From the NCBI RefSeq assembly GCF_003583405.1, contig NZ_QXEC01000001.1:496001-560000 (forward strand): a DNA stretch of 64,000 nucleotides, given 5' to 3'. The notes beneath the pieces are model-generated. The model saw nothing but the letters and a program-made list of their open reading frames with translations. It did not search any database and was not told where the DNA came from. This document shows, piece after piece, positions 35,867 to 44,812 of the stretch. A program made the position numbers and the translations under genes. Every line of letters starts with the position of its first letter. The first letter of the stretch is position 1. Source of the DNA: Micromonospora radicis. GTDB taxonomy: Bacteria > Actinomycetota > Actinomycetes > Mycobacteriales > Micromonosporaceae.

Positions 35867-37057
35867 TCAGTGGTCGGGCAGCAACGGCGCCTCCGGACCG
35901 GTGTCGCGGCCGAGTAACACCGCGCGGGTCAGGGCGGTCGAGCCGAACCGTTCGCGGACCGCGTCGCAGGCGGCGTCCAACTCGGCCGACGGGTCGTCGT
36001 GCCACGGCAGCGTCAACTGGACGTGCCCGTCGCCCAGGTTGTCGACCGCCACGCCGATCAGCGTGACACCGCGTCGTTCGATCTCCGGCAGTGCGACCCG
36101 CAGCAGCGTTCGGGCGGTACCGAGGATGGTGCCGGTGTCGGCGGTCGCCTTGGCCAGGGTGCGCGATCGGGTGGCCCGCTGGTAGTCGGCGAAGCGCAGC
36201 CGCAGCGTGATCGTCCGTCCGCTGCGGGCGGCTGCCCGCAGCCGGCGGGCCACCCGGTCGACCAGCCCGGCGAGGACGGCGTCCAACTCGGCGGGCTGGT
36301 GTCCGGATCGGCCGAGGGCGTGCTGGGCGCCCATCGAGGCGCGGCGGCGGCCCACCCGTACCGGGCGGGGATCCCGATTGTGCGCCAGGGCGTGCAGGTG
36401 GCGCCCGGCGTGGCCGCCGACCAGCGACACCAGGGTCGACTCACCGAGCCGGGCGACGTCGCCGACGGTACGGATCCGGTGCTGCCGCAGCTTCGCGGCG
36501 GTGACCGGCCCGACGCCCCACAGCCGTTCCACCGGCAGTGGGTGGAGGAAGACCAGTTCCCCGGTCGGCGGCACGACCAGCAGCCCGTCCGGCTTGGCCA
36601 CCCCGCTGGCCACCTTCGCCAGGAACTTCGTCCGGGCCACCCCCACGGTGATCGGCAGGCCGACCCGGTCGCGGACCGCCCGACGCAGTTCGGCGGCGAT
36701 GCCGGCGGGTGGCCCGACCAGTCGACGCAGCCCGCCCACGTCGAGGAAGGCCTCGTCGATGGAGAGCCCTTCGACCAGCGGCGTGGTCTGCCGGAAGACC
36801 TCGAACACCGCCCGGCTGGCCGCGCTGTACGCGGACATCCGGGGCGCCACGACGATCGCCTCCGGGCACAGCCGGCGGGCCGCGGCGCCACCCATCCCGC
36901 TGCGCACGCCGCGGGCCTTGGCCTGGTAACTGGCGGCCAGCACCACGCCACGGCCGACGATCACCGGCCGGTCGCGCAGTCGCGGGTCGTCGCGCTGCTC
37001 GACCGAGGCGTAGAACGCGTCCAGATCGGCATGCAGGATGGTGGCCTCGCCCGACAT
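35867..37057 (-). CDS. dinB: DNA polymerase IV
   Basis: 396 residues of the Y family. ILHADLDAFYASVEQRDDPR holds the first metal Asp residues, SIDEAFLDV the catalytic Asp-Glu pair, and a helix-hairpin-helix (GVGPVTAAKLRQHRIRTVGD) and little-finger domain follow. It performs error-prone translesion synthesis. ATG 37057 is preferred over the GTG 6 codons upstream. No LexA-like site was recognised ahead of it. Confidence 0.9.
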   Translation of the reverse strand: MSGEATILHADLDAFYASVEQRDDPRLRDRPVIVGRGVVLAASYQAKARGVRSGMGGAAARRLCPEAIVVAPRMSAYSAASRAVFEVFRQTTPLVEGLSIDEAFLDVGGLRRLVGPPAGIAAELRRAVRDRVGLPITVGVARTKFLAKVASGVAKPDGLLVVPPTGELVFLHPLPVERLWGVGPVTAAKLRQHRIRTVGDVARLGESTLVSLVGGHAGRHLHALAHNRDPRPVRVGRRRASMGAQHALGRSGHQPAELDAVLAGLVDRVARRLRAAARSGRTITLRLRFADYQRATRSRTLAKATADTGTILGTARTLLRVALPEIERRGVTLIGVAVDNLGDGHVQLTLPWHDDPSAELDAACDAVRERFGSTALTRAVLLGRDTGPEAPLLPDH

Positions 37058-37154
37058 CGGCCCATCATCGCACACCTGTGCTAAAACCGGCTCTGGGCTG
37101 CTCGTCTGCCGGGCACTCGGGGTGCGGCGAGCGGCGCCGGCTGGTCGGTGACGG

Positions 37155-37600
37155 TCAGCGCCGGGCGGTCGGCGACGGCGTTGCGCTGCCGCCCTGGGGT
37201 GCCTCCAGCGACATCAGCTCCACGATCGCCTTGCGGTCGGCGGCCGCCGGCAACCCCCAGTCCGGGCGGTAGCCGTACACCTCGCGAAGTGGGGTGGAGG
37301 TGGTCCGGCCGCCAAGGATCTCGACGGCGTCGGCGTCGATCAGTCCCGGATGTTCGACGCCGCACGCCTCGGCGACCTTCATCAGGTCGCGGCGCAGCGT
37401 CTTGACGTAGTGCGCGGCCCGGACCGCCTTGGAGGCCGGGTCCACGCCCCGAGCCAGCCAGGCGTTCTGGGTGGTGGCGACGCCGGTGGGGCAGGTGTCG
37501 GCCGAGGCGTACACCCAGAAGTTGCGCAGTCCCGGGTGAACGGCCGTTCCTCGTTGTCGCCGGCCACGATGTACTGCGCGGGTCGGGCCCGGTGGTGAGC
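37155..37600 (-). pseudogene. FMN-binding glutamate synthase family gene, internally deleted remnant
   Basis: Read downwards, an N-terminal piece (AQYIVAGDNEERPFTRD) is joined in another frame near 37540 to a C-terminal piece (LRNFWVYASADTCPTGVATT, then KTLRRDLMKVAEACGVEHPG, EVYGYRPDWG). Both are characteristic parts of the FMN-binding glutamate synthase family, normally separated by several hundred residues. The barrel with the FMN site is missing, so this is a remnant. It sits between dinB and the kinase operon. Confidence 0.65.
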
Positions 37601-37712
37601 GGCTTGACCGGGGGTGCTATCAGTGACGTCGGGTCCGTGACCGATCACCTCTCGATGGTGATCGGCGTGTCCGGCGGCACCGCCGGCTGCGCGGGGCGTG
37701 AGGAGTGGCGAC

Positions 37713-39383
37713 ATGATCGGATGGCAGGTCTCCGGCTACTCGCCGGTGCGCCGGCTCGGTGCCGGCGCCTCGGGCAGCGTCGAACTCGCCGTCCACGACG
37801 CCACCGGCACCCCCGTGGCGATCAAGTATCTGGCCGCCCGCGCCGACGACGAACTGGTCCGGGCCGCCTTCCGGGACGAGGCCCGGCTCCTGGCCGACCT
37901 CGACGACCCGTACGTGTGCCGGCTCTACGAGTACGTCGAGGCCCCCGGCGGTGCGGCGATCGTGATGGAGTTGGTCAACGGCGTCTCGTTGCGCCAGATG
38001 CTGCGGGCCCAGGGGCCGACGACGCCCGAGTCGGCGCTGTGTGTCCTCAAGGGCTCGCTGGCCGGGCTCGGCGCGGCGCACGCCCGCGGCGTGGTGCACC
38101 GCGACTACAAGCCGGAGAACGTGCTGGTCACCGGCGACGGCACGAGCAAGCTCGCCGACTTCGGCATCGCCCTGCCGGCCGGCGCCGGCGCCGGCGGCAG
38201 CGTCACCGGCACCCCCCGCTACATGGCCCCGGAACAGTGGACCGGTGCGCCGGCCAGCCCGGCGTGTGACATCTACGCCGCCACCGCGACCTTCTTCGAG
38301 TGCCTCACCGGCCACCCGCCGTACGACGGGCGGGATCTGGCCACACTGCGTCGGCAGCACACCCGCGCGCCGATCCCGACCGATCCGGCGCCGCGGCCGG
38401 TGCACCGGCTGCTGCGGCACGGCATGGCCAAGCAGCCCGCCGACCGCCCCCAGCCCGCGCAGGTCTTCCTCGCCACCCTGGAAGAGGTGGCCGCCGGGGC
38501 GTACGGCACCGACTGGGAGGAACGCGGCCTGGGTGAGTTGGCCCGCCGGGCGGCGCTGCTGGCGGCGCTCTTCCCGTTTCCGGACGGCACCGGCGGCGGC
38601 ATCAGCGTGGCCGCCACCGCGCTGGGCGTCTCCACCGGCGCGGGCACCGGCGCACCCGTGCCGCGGCGCACCGGCCGGGCCCGGGCGGTGCTGGTGGGCG
38701 GCGGACTGGTGGCGGCGCTGGCGATCGGCGGCGCCGGGCTCGGCTACGCGGCCGACGACGACCCGGCCGTGCCGGCGGGCGTGGCCTTCCAGGCGCGGAC
38801 GGAACTGACCGCCGCTCCGGCACCGAACGCGGCGGTGCCCAGCCCGTCCGTCCCGACGCCTACCGTGGCGCCCGGCCCCGCCGCGTCGGCCACCCCCACC
38901 GGCGCCACTGCCGCCCCCGCTTCGGCCCCACCCACCGACGAACCGCCGTCACCCTCGCCGTCAGCGGCCTCGCCCTCGCCCGCGGCGGAGCCGCCGTCGC
39001 CGACGAGCAGCCCCAGCCCGGAACCGCCGGACCGCACCCCGCCCACCGTGGACCGGGTCGCGGCCAGCCCCACCGAACTCGACCCGGCCGGCTGCCCCTA
39101 CGGGCCCACCGCGAGCACCGTCACCGCCCTGGTCTCCGACGACCGCACGGCCGTCGGGGACCTGCGGGTCCGCCTCCGCTACACCGTCGAGAAGCGGTCG
39201 TACGAGCAGAGCATGTCCCCGCTGCGCGGCGGCCAGTTCCGCGGCGTGCTCGCCGACCTGCCCCGCCCGACGAACAGCACCCGGATCGCGATCACGGTCC
39301 TGGCCACCGACGCCGCCGGCAACACCACCACCGGCGACCCGACGGCCTACGTGACGCTCTACTCCTTCTGCACGCCCGGCTGA
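37713..39383 (+). CDS. transmembrane Ser/Thr protein kinase (PknB type, no PASTA)
   Basis: 556 residues. The kinase domain (about 8-270) has LGAGASGSVELAV, AIKY with the ATP Lys, VVHRDYKPENVLV and ADFGIALPA, so it looks active. A membrane helix at about 326-347 (VLVGGGLVAALAIGGAGLG) is followed by a Pro/Ser/Thr-rich wall spacer (350-445) and an extracellular Ig-like domain (446-556, with two Cys). GAGGAG lies upstream of ATG 37713. It heads an operon with a membrane protein and a CmpX-like protein. The extracellular domain is probably the sensor. Confidence 0.85.
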   Translation: MIGWQVSGYSPVRRLGAGASGSVELAVHDATGTPVAIKYLAARADDELVRAAFRDEARLLADLDDPYVCRLYEYVEAPGGAAIVMELVNGVSLRQMLRAQGPTTPESALCVLKGSLAGLGAAHARGVVHRDYKPENVLVTGDGTSKLADFGIALPAGAGAGGSVTGTPRYMAPEQWTGAPASPACDIYAATATFFECLTGHPPYDGRDLATLRRQHTRAPIPTDPAPRPVHRLLRHGMAKQPADRPQPAQVFLATLEEVAAGAYGTDWEERGLGELARRAALLAALFPFPDGTGGGISVAATALGVSTGAGTGAPVPRRTGRARAVLVGGGLVAALAIGGAGLGYAADDDPAVPAGVAFQARTELTAAPAPNAAVPSPSVPTPTVAPGPAASATPTGATAAPASAPPTDEPPSPSPSAASPSPAAEPPSPTSSPSPEPPDRTPPTVDRVAASPTELDPAGCPYGPTASTVTALVSDDRTAVGDLRVRLRYTVEKRSYEQSMSPLRGGQFRGVLADLPRPTNSTRIAITVLATDAAGNTTTGDPTAYVTLYSFCTPG

Positions 39384-39430
39384 CCGACGGGCCAGGCACC
39401 CCCGCCGACGAGCACCCAGGAGACGCCGCC

Positions 39431-40207
39431 GTGACCCAGCCGGACGACTCGACCGAGGCCCTGCCCACCCGGCACGTGCCGCCCGCACCGGCCGGCGGTG
39501 ACGAGCCCACCGCCTTCCTCGGTGCCGGCGACCCGACCGCCTACCTCGGCGACGCCGAACCGACGGTGCCGGCGTCGACCGGCGAGCGGACCGAAACACT
39601 GGCGGCGCCGACCGCCACCCGGGGCACGGCCACCGTGACCGGTGTGGTCGCCGCGGGCACGGGTGGCGAGCGGACCGGGGCGCTCGCGGCGCCGACCGCC
39701 GGCCCCGGCGGTGAACTGCGGTTCGGTCCCGGCGTGCCCAGCACCCCGCCGTCGGCGCCCGCCTGGCCGGTGCCGCCGACACCCCGGCCCGCCCGCCCGT
39801 CGGCCTGGCGGCGGTTCGTCTCGGTACTGTCCGGACTGCTCACGCTCGTCCTGCTCGCCGCGGTCGGGCTCTGGATCTGGCAGCGACTCAGCCCGCTGGA
39901 GATCGTCCAGGTGAGCGTCGCCGTGCCGCAACCCGCCGACCGGCGGTGCGACGTCACCGTCGACGTGGTCGCCACCGTCCACACCAACGGCCGGGCCGGC
40001 GTCGTGCAGTACCAGTGGCTGCGATCTGGCAGCGCACCCGGCGCGCTGCTCGACGAACGGGTCGGCTGGGGCCAGCGCACCGTGGAACTGACCCTGCGCT
40101 GGACGTTCAGCGGAGTCGGCAGCACCACCGAGACCGCCACCGTCAACATCGTCTCGCCCGCGCCGGTACAGGCCGGCACCGAGGTCACGTACTCCTGTCC
40201 GGGCTGA
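39431..40207 (+). CDS. single-TM protein with extracellular Ig-like domain
   Basis: 258 residues with GTG start. The first 125 residues are a Thr/Pro/Ala-rich cytoplasmic tail with repeated PTAFLG/PTAYLG and ERTETLAAPT-like units, possible kinase targets. A membrane helix lies at about 137-157 (LSGLLTLVLLAAVGLWIW). The outside part is a beta domain with two Cys. Following the kinase gene by 47 bases, it resembles the Ig tail of the kinase and could be its substrate or partner; this is inferred. Confidence 0.6.
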   Translation: MTQPDDSTEALPTRHVPPAPAGGDEPTAFLGAGDPTAYLGDAEPTVPASTGERTETLAAPTATRGTATVTGVVAAGTGGERTGALAAPTAGPGGELRFGPGVPSTPPSAPAWPVPPTPRPARPSAWRRFVSVLSGLLTLVLLAAVGLWIWQRLSPLEIVQVSVAVPQPADRRCDVTVDVVATVHTNGRAGVVQYQWLRSGSAPGALLDERVGWGQRTVELTLRWTFSGVGSTTETATVNIVSPAPVQAGTEVTYSCPG

Positions 40208-40290
40208 CCCGCCAACCTGGACGTTTCCCCCGCGGAGCACCCGGGTAGGTCGGGCCGGACCAACCACCCGCTCCTGTGGAGGACGATCCG

Positions 40291-41349
40291 ATGCGAGACA
40301 ACTTCGGCGACGCGGTGGGGGACACCCTCCGTTCGATACTTCTCTTCCTGCCCAAGGCTGTCGCCTTCGTGGCGATCCTGGTGGCCGGCTGGCTGGTCGC
40401 CAAGGCGGTGCTGAAGATCGTGGACCGGCTGCTGGACCGCGTCGGTTTCGACCGCGCCGTCGAGCGCGGCGGCATCCGCCGGGCGCTGGCCCGCTCCCGC
40501 TACGACGCCAGCGACATCGTCGCCCGGCTGGCCTACTACGGGGTCCTGCTGCTCACTCTCTACCTGGCGTTCGGTATCTGGGGACCGAACCCGATCTCCG
40601 ATCTGATCGCCGGGATCATCGCCTGGTTGCCGCGCGCCTTCGTGGCGATCGTCATCGTGGTGGTGGCGGCCGCGATCGCCACCGCGGTGAAGGACATCAT
40701 CTCCGGCGCGCTCGGTGGCCTGTCGTACGGCCGGCTGCTGGCCACCATCGCCTCGGCGTTCATCCTCGGACTGGGCATCATCGCCGCGCTCAACCAGATC
40801 GGTGTCGCCACCGCCGTGACCACGCCGGTGCTGATCGCCGTGCTGGCCACCGCCGGTGGCATCCTGGTGGTCGGCGTCGGCGGTGGGCTGATCCGGCCGA
40901 TGCAGAGCCGGTGGGAGTCCTGGCTGTCCCGTGCCGAGCAGGAGTCGCGGACCATCGCCGAGCACGCCCGCGCCTACTCGGCCGGTCGCCGCGAGGCCGA
41001 GGCGCGCCGCGCGGAACCCGCCGCCACGCCCACGCCGGCCCCCGTACCGACCTTCAGCGTACCGGCGCCGGCCGGGCCGAGCTTCGGCACGCCGACCACC
41101 GCCGGGCCAGTGGCCGACTTCCCGGCGCCGACCGCCGGACCGGCGGTCCACGACGATCCGGAGGCCACCCAGGTGGTCAACGTGCCCGCCGCCGACAGCG
41201 ACCCGACGACGCCGCTGCCACGCCCGGACGACCCGGACGCCACCCAGGTCACCTCGACCACACCGGGGGTACCGGCCCAGCGCAGTGCCGACGACGCCGA
41301 CTCGACGATCGTCCTGCCGCGCAACGACGACGACTCCCTCGGCCGCTGA
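40291..41349 (+). CDS. CmpX-like membrane protein with acidic tail
   Basis: 352 residues. Helices at about 15-45, 75-100, 105-130, 150-170 and 175-200 include the conserved TM-helix repeat of CmpX/MscS-related proteins (PKAVAFVAILVAGWLVAKAV; WLPRAFVAIVIVVVAAAIAT). It has no typical MscS beta domain. The long cytoplasmic tail is Pro/Thr-rich with three ATQV/TIVLP-like repeats that recall FHA or kinase-target motifs (EATQVVNV, DATQVTST, DSTIVLPR). ATG 40291 has GTGGAGG 8 bases upstream. It is the last gene of the kinase operon. Confidence 0.75.
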   Translation: MRDNFGDAVGDTLRSILLFLPKAVAFVAILVAGWLVAKAVLKIVDRLLDRVGFDRAVERGGIRRALARSRYDASDIVARLAYYGVLLLTLYLAFGIWGPNPISDLIAGIIAWLPRAFVAIVIVVVAAAIATAVKDIISGALGGLSYGRLLATIASAFILGLGIIAALNQIGVATAVTTPVLIAVLATAGGILVVGVGGGLIRPMQSRWESWLSRAEQESRTIAEHARAYSAGRREAEARRAEPAATPTPAPVPTFSVPAPAGPSFGTPTTAGPVADFPAPTAGPAVHDDPEATQVVNVPAADSDPTTPLPRPDDPDATQVTSTTPGVPAQRSADDADSTIVLPRNDDDSLGR

Positions 41350-41354
41350 CCGCA

Positions 41355-41400
41355 CCGCGGCGGGGACGGGACCGGAACACCGCTCCCGTCCCCGCCGCGG
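41355..41400 (+). terminator. terminator of the kinase operon
   Basis: A perfect 17-bp stem (41355-41371 with 41384-41400, 12-base loop) 6 bases after the stop. Confidence 0.75.
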
Positions 41401-41542
41401 GTCCGCGCCGTGGCCAGATATCGCGCCGGCCACTAAGATCAGCGCCATGACCTGGCGACATTGATGCGTCATCCGGGGCCGTGGGCCGCCCACGCTCGCC
41501 GTGACACCGGCGACCGTGACCCGTCCCACCCCGGAAGGCCCC

Positions 41543-42784
41543 ATGACCCACACCGCTACCGGTCGCCGCCTGTCGGCGATCCTCTACGGGTACGCGTTCC
41601 TCACCGACCTGGTCCTGCTCTACCCGGTGTACGCGCTGCTCTTCGCCGACAGCGGCCTGTCGGTCGGGCAGATCTCCGTACTGTTCGTGATCTGGTCGTC
41701 GACCGGAATCGCGCTGGAGGTACCGGCCGGTGCCTGGGCCGACGCCACCTCCCGACGCCGGATGCTCTGCCTCGCGCCGCTGTGCACCGCTGCCGGTTTC
41801 GCCCTGTGGACGCTCGTCCCGTCCTACCCCGCGTTCGCGATCGGGTTCGTCTGCTGGGGTGCCGGCGGGGCCCTCACCTCCGGTGCCCTGGAGGCGCTGG
41901 TCTTCGACGAACTCGACCGGGTCGGTGCCGCCGACCGGTACGCCCGGGTCATCGGCCGGGCCCGCACCGCCGGCACCGTCGCCGTACTCGGGTCGATTCT
42001 GCTCGCCGGGCCGGTGCTCGGGTTCGGCGGGTACCTCGCCGTCGGCCTGGCCAGCGTGGCGGCCTGCCTGCTCGCCGCCGCCGTCGCCGCGGGCTTCCCC
42101 GAGCACCGCCGACCCACTCCGGCTCCGGCCGACGCCGACGAGCCCGGCTGGTGGCAGGGGCTGCGGGCGGGGGTCGGCGAGGCCCGCCGCGACCGGCGGG
42201 TACGCGCCGCCGTCCTGCTGGTCGCGGTCGTGACCGCGATCTGGGGTGCGGTGGAGGAGTACACCCCGCTGCTGGCCCGCGACACCGGTGTCGTGTCGAC
42301 CACGGTGCCGCTGCTGCTCCTGATGCTGGCGGCCGGACAGGTCGCCGGTGGGCTGCTCGCCCCGTTCGGCCAGCGGCTGCGCACCCGCGGGTACGCGGTC
42401 CTGCTGGCCGCTTCGGCAGTGGCGCTGGCCGGCGGTGCGCTGCTGCGGCATCCGGCCGGGTTCGCCCTGCTGGCCGGGGCGGCCTGCGGACTGCAACTCG
42501 CCGCGGTGCTGGCCGACGCGCGGCTGCAGGCCCGGATCACCGGCGCGGCCCGCGCCACCGTCACCTCGCTGGCGGGGATGGCGACCGACCTGGCCACCAT
42601 CGCGGTGTACGTCGGCTTCGGCGTGGTCGCCACGGCCAACGGCAACGCTGTGGCCTTCGCCGTCGCCGCCCTGCCGTACCTGCTGGTCGCGGGGCTGCTG
42701 CTGGTCGGCGGGCGATCCGGCGGCGCGGTACCGGCCCGACCCGCTGACCCGGCCGCCCCGCCGGTCACCCCGAGCGTGGGCTGA
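41543..42784 (+). CDS. MFS transporter, 12 TM
   Basis: 413 residues with twelve hydrophobic helices and the MFS loop GAWADATSRRRMLCLA between helices 2 and 3. GGAAGG lies 4 bases before ATG 41543. It resembles exporters of the DHA1 type. No regulator is adjacent, and the cargo is unknown. Confidence 0.85.
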   Translation: MTHTATGRRLSAILYGYAFLTDLVLLYPVYALLFADSGLSVGQISVLFVIWSSTGIALEVPAGAWADATSRRRMLCLAPLCTAAGFALWTLVPSYPAFAIGFVCWGAGGALTSGALEALVFDELDRVGAADRYARVIGRARTAGTVAVLGSILLAGPVLGFGGYLAVGLASVAACLLAAAVAAGFPEHRRPTPAPADADEPGWWQGLRAGVGEARRDRRVRAAVLLVAVVTAIWGAVEEYTPLLARDTGVVSTTVPLLLLMLAAGQVAGGLLAPFGQRLRTRGYAVLLAASAVALAGGALLRHPAGFALLAGAACGLQLAAVLADARLQARITGAARATVTSLAGMATDLATIAVYVGFGVVATANGNAVAFAVAALPYLLVAGLLLVGGRSGGAVPARPADPAAPPVTPSVG

Positions 42785-42788
42785 CCGG

Positions 42789-42816
42789 CCCCTGACCGGC
42801 CGCTGCCGGTCAGGGG
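42789..42816. terminator. bidirectional terminator between MFS and ychJ
   Basis: A perfect 11-bp stem CCCCTGACCGG/CCGGTCAGGGG (42789-42799 with 42806-42816, loop of 6). It includes the stop codon of the convergent YchJ gene. Confidence 0.7.
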
Positions 42817-43229
42817 CGGTCGACGTCCAGGTAGACCCAGCGGCCGTCCGCGCGGACGAAGCGGCTGCGTTCGGTCAGCGTGCCGGGCCGGCCGCCCTCG
42901 CGGTAGTGGGCCCGGAACTCGACCGTGCCGGTGGCGTCGAAGAGTCCACCCTGTTCGGTGGCGAGCACCCGCAGGCCCGTCCAGCGCTGCGCGGGGTCGA
43001 GGTGCAGCCGGGCCGGGCGGGTGTCGCGGTGCCAGCTGCGCAGCAGGTAGTCCGGGTCGCCGACGGCGAAGGCGGCGTACCGGGACCGCATCAGCGCCTC
43101 GGCCGTCGGTGCCTGCGCCTCGCCCCGGTGCAGCCGCCCGCAACATTCCGGGTACGGCAGGCCCAGCCCACACGGGCACGACCCGATGTTGTCAACGCGC
43201 GTTGTCCGCCGGTTCTCCCGTCTGGCCAC
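42810..43229 (-). CDS. YchJ family (SEC-C-motif) protein
   Basis: 139 residues. The N-terminal CPCGLGLPYPECCGRLH motif (about 16-32) is a SEC-C-type zinc site, followed by LMRSRYAAFAVGDPDYLLRSW and a NTF2-like fold. GTG 43229 is chosen because GGGAGG lies 8 bases upstream; the much longer frame upstream runs over the divergent gene. Function is unknown; SEC-C domains bind zinc. Confidence 0.82.
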   Translation of the reverse strand: MARRENRRTTRVDNIGSCPCGLGLPYPECCGRLHRGEAQAPTAEALMRSRYAAFAVGDPDYLLRSWHRDTRPARLHLDPAQRWTGLRVLATEQGGLFDATGTVEFRAHYREGGRPGTLTERSRFVRADGRWVYLDVDRP

Positions 43230-43305
43230 GCCGCAATCCTCCCGGGTGGGTCCGGCGGCGGACCCGCCGGGGGCGACCGGCCCGCGCATCGGGGAGGATG
43301 GATGA

Positions 43306-43311
43306 TAAGTT
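43306..43311 (+). promoter_or_regulatory. -10 box of a leaderless transcript (MBL hydrolase)
   Basis: TAAGTT lies exactly six bases before ATG 43318. No Shine-Dalgarno site is present at normal distance. Confidence 0.5.
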
Positions 43312-43317
43312 GCGTCG

Positions 43318-44037
43318 ATGGCGCGGTCACCCGCAGTAGCACTCGCCCCCGGTGTGTGGCGCATCCCCACCGCCGGCCGGGCGTTCATCAACTCGTACGC
43401 CATCGAGGGTGCCGACGGCAGCGTGACCCTGGTGGACTGCGGGCTGAAGCGGGCCCCGGCGCGGATCGTGCGCGGCCTCGCCGCGATCGGCAAACGCCCC
43501 GCCGACGTCACCCGGATCGTGCTCACCCACGCCCACCCCGACCACGTCGGCGGTGCCGCCGAGGTGGCCCGGCGCACCGGTGCGCCCCTCGCCCTGCACG
43601 CCGCCGACGTCCCGTACGCCGAGGCGGGTCAGGCCCCACCGAGAGACCAGAGCATCCGCGGCGCCCGGCTGTTCACCCGGCTGGACTCGGGCCGCTTCCC
43701 CGCGTTCGAGGTGGCCCAGCCGCTGGCCGACGGGGATCTGCTCGAAGAGGTCGGGGGTGGGCTGCGGGTGGTGCACACCCCCGGGCACTCACCCGGACAC
43801 GTCTCGCTGCTGCACGAGCCGACCCGGGTCCTGATCACCGGCGACGCGCTGTTCAACGTGGCCGGTGTCCGCTGGCCGGTGCGGCTGTTCTGCACCGACT
43901 TCGAGATGACCCAGCAGACCGCCCACGTGCTCGGTGAGCTGGAGTACGACGTGGCCGCCTTCACACACGGTCCGGAGATCACCGACCGGGCGCGGGAGCA
44001 GGTCCGGGGATTCCTGGCGCGGCTGTCCCGCGAGTAG
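43318..44037 (+). CDS. MBL-fold metallohydrolase
   Basis: 239 residues. Metal-site motifs are THAHPDHVGGA (HxHxDH), HTPGHSPGHV and TGDALFN, with a final His in FTHGP. It belongs to the glyoxalase II/lactonase-like class. The substrate is unknown. It is divergent from YchJ and appears leaderless. Confidence 0.85.
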   Translation: MARSPAVALAPGVWRIPTAGRAFINSYAIEGADGSVTLVDCGLKRAPARIVRGLAAIGKRPADVTRIVLTHAHPDHVGGAAEVARRTGAPLALHAADVPYAEAGQAPPRDQSIRGARLFTRLDSGRFPAFEVAQPLADGDLLEEVGGGLRVVHTPGHSPGHVSLLHEPTRVLITGDALFNVAGVRWPVRLFCTDFEMTQQTAHVLGELEYDVAAFTHGPEITDRAREQVRGFLARLSRE

Positions 44038-44164
44038 GGCCACGATCGCGGCGGCCGGGGTCGGGCTGCGGCGGCGCCCGGTGCGTACCAGGACTGGCGG
44101 CGCAGGGCGCGCAGCAGGACCGGCGGCGCAGCTCGTAGCGGGCCCCGCTGACGAGCCCCGGCCG

Positions 44165-44189
44165 GCACCGGGTCAGCGTGACCCGGTGC
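44165..44189. terminator. terminator between convergent MBL and H1-like genes
   Basis: A perfect 11-bp stem GCACCGGGTCA/TGACCCGGTGC (44165-44175, 44179-44189, loop GCG), including the stop codon of the H1-like gene. Confidence 0.7.
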
Positions 44190-44730
44190 GGGCGCCGCGC
44201 CGGCTACCGAACGACTCCATCGTGGTCGCCTTCTTCGCCGGCATCTTGGCGGCCGCGCGGGACCGCGAGGAAGCCGCCTGCGAGGCCGTCGTCTTGCGGG
44301 TCGCCGCCTTCTTCGTGGTGGTCTTCTGCGCGGGTGCCCGCGACCCGGTGGCCGTGCCGGCGGGCGCCTTCTTCGCCGTCGCCTTCTTGCCGGCGGGCGC
44401 CTTCCGGGTTCCCGCGGCCCGCTTCGTCACCGCGGCGGACTTCTTCACCGCCGGCGCCGTCTTCGCGGCGTTCCCCGCCTTCGGGGTGGTGGTCTTCTTC
44501 GCCGCGGTCGCCTTGGCCGTCGGCCGGCGGGTCGGCGTGGCTGTGGCGGAGACGGCGGTCTTGCGGGCGGTGCGCGTCGACGTCGTCGTGACCCTGCCAC
44601 CCGCCGACTTCGCGGTCGTCGCTCCGGTGGCCCGTTTCGCCGCCGTGGCCTGCTTCTTCGCGGCCGTCCTGCCCGGCGGTACGGCCTTGCGCGCGCCGGT
44701 GTTCTTCCTGACCCGTCCTGCGTCCGCCAT
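44173..44730 (-). CDS. histone H1-like Lys/Ala/Thr-rich nucleoid protein
   Basis: 185 residues, almost entirely Lys, Ala, Thr, Pro and Arg, with repeated (A/P)KKA(T/P) units. This is the composition of the H1-like tails of actinobacterial nucleoid proteins such as HupB or of HctA-like proteins, but here there is no globular HU domain. It should bind and compact DNA or RNA. GAGGAG lies 6 bases before ATG 44730. Confidence 0.78.
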   Translation of the reverse strand: MADAGRVRKNTGARKAVPPGRTAAKKQATAAKRATGATTAKSAGGRVTTTSTRTARKTAVSATATPTRRPTAKATAAKKTTTPKAGNAAKTAPAVKKSAAVTKRAAGTRKAPAGKKATAKKAPAGTATGSRAPAQKTTTKKAATRKTTASQAASSRSRAAAKMPAKKATTMESFGSRRGARTGSR

Positions 44731-44812
44731 TCGTCGCTCCTCGGGATCTGCCGTGGACGCTCGGTCTTCCCGGCGCCGGGGCGGTCAAACGCCCACGACC
44801 TGGCGCACCGTC

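Noticed and set aside
40291..41349. Calling the CmpX-like protein a true MscS channel
   Set aside because: The TM repeat is present but the MscS beta domain is not visible.
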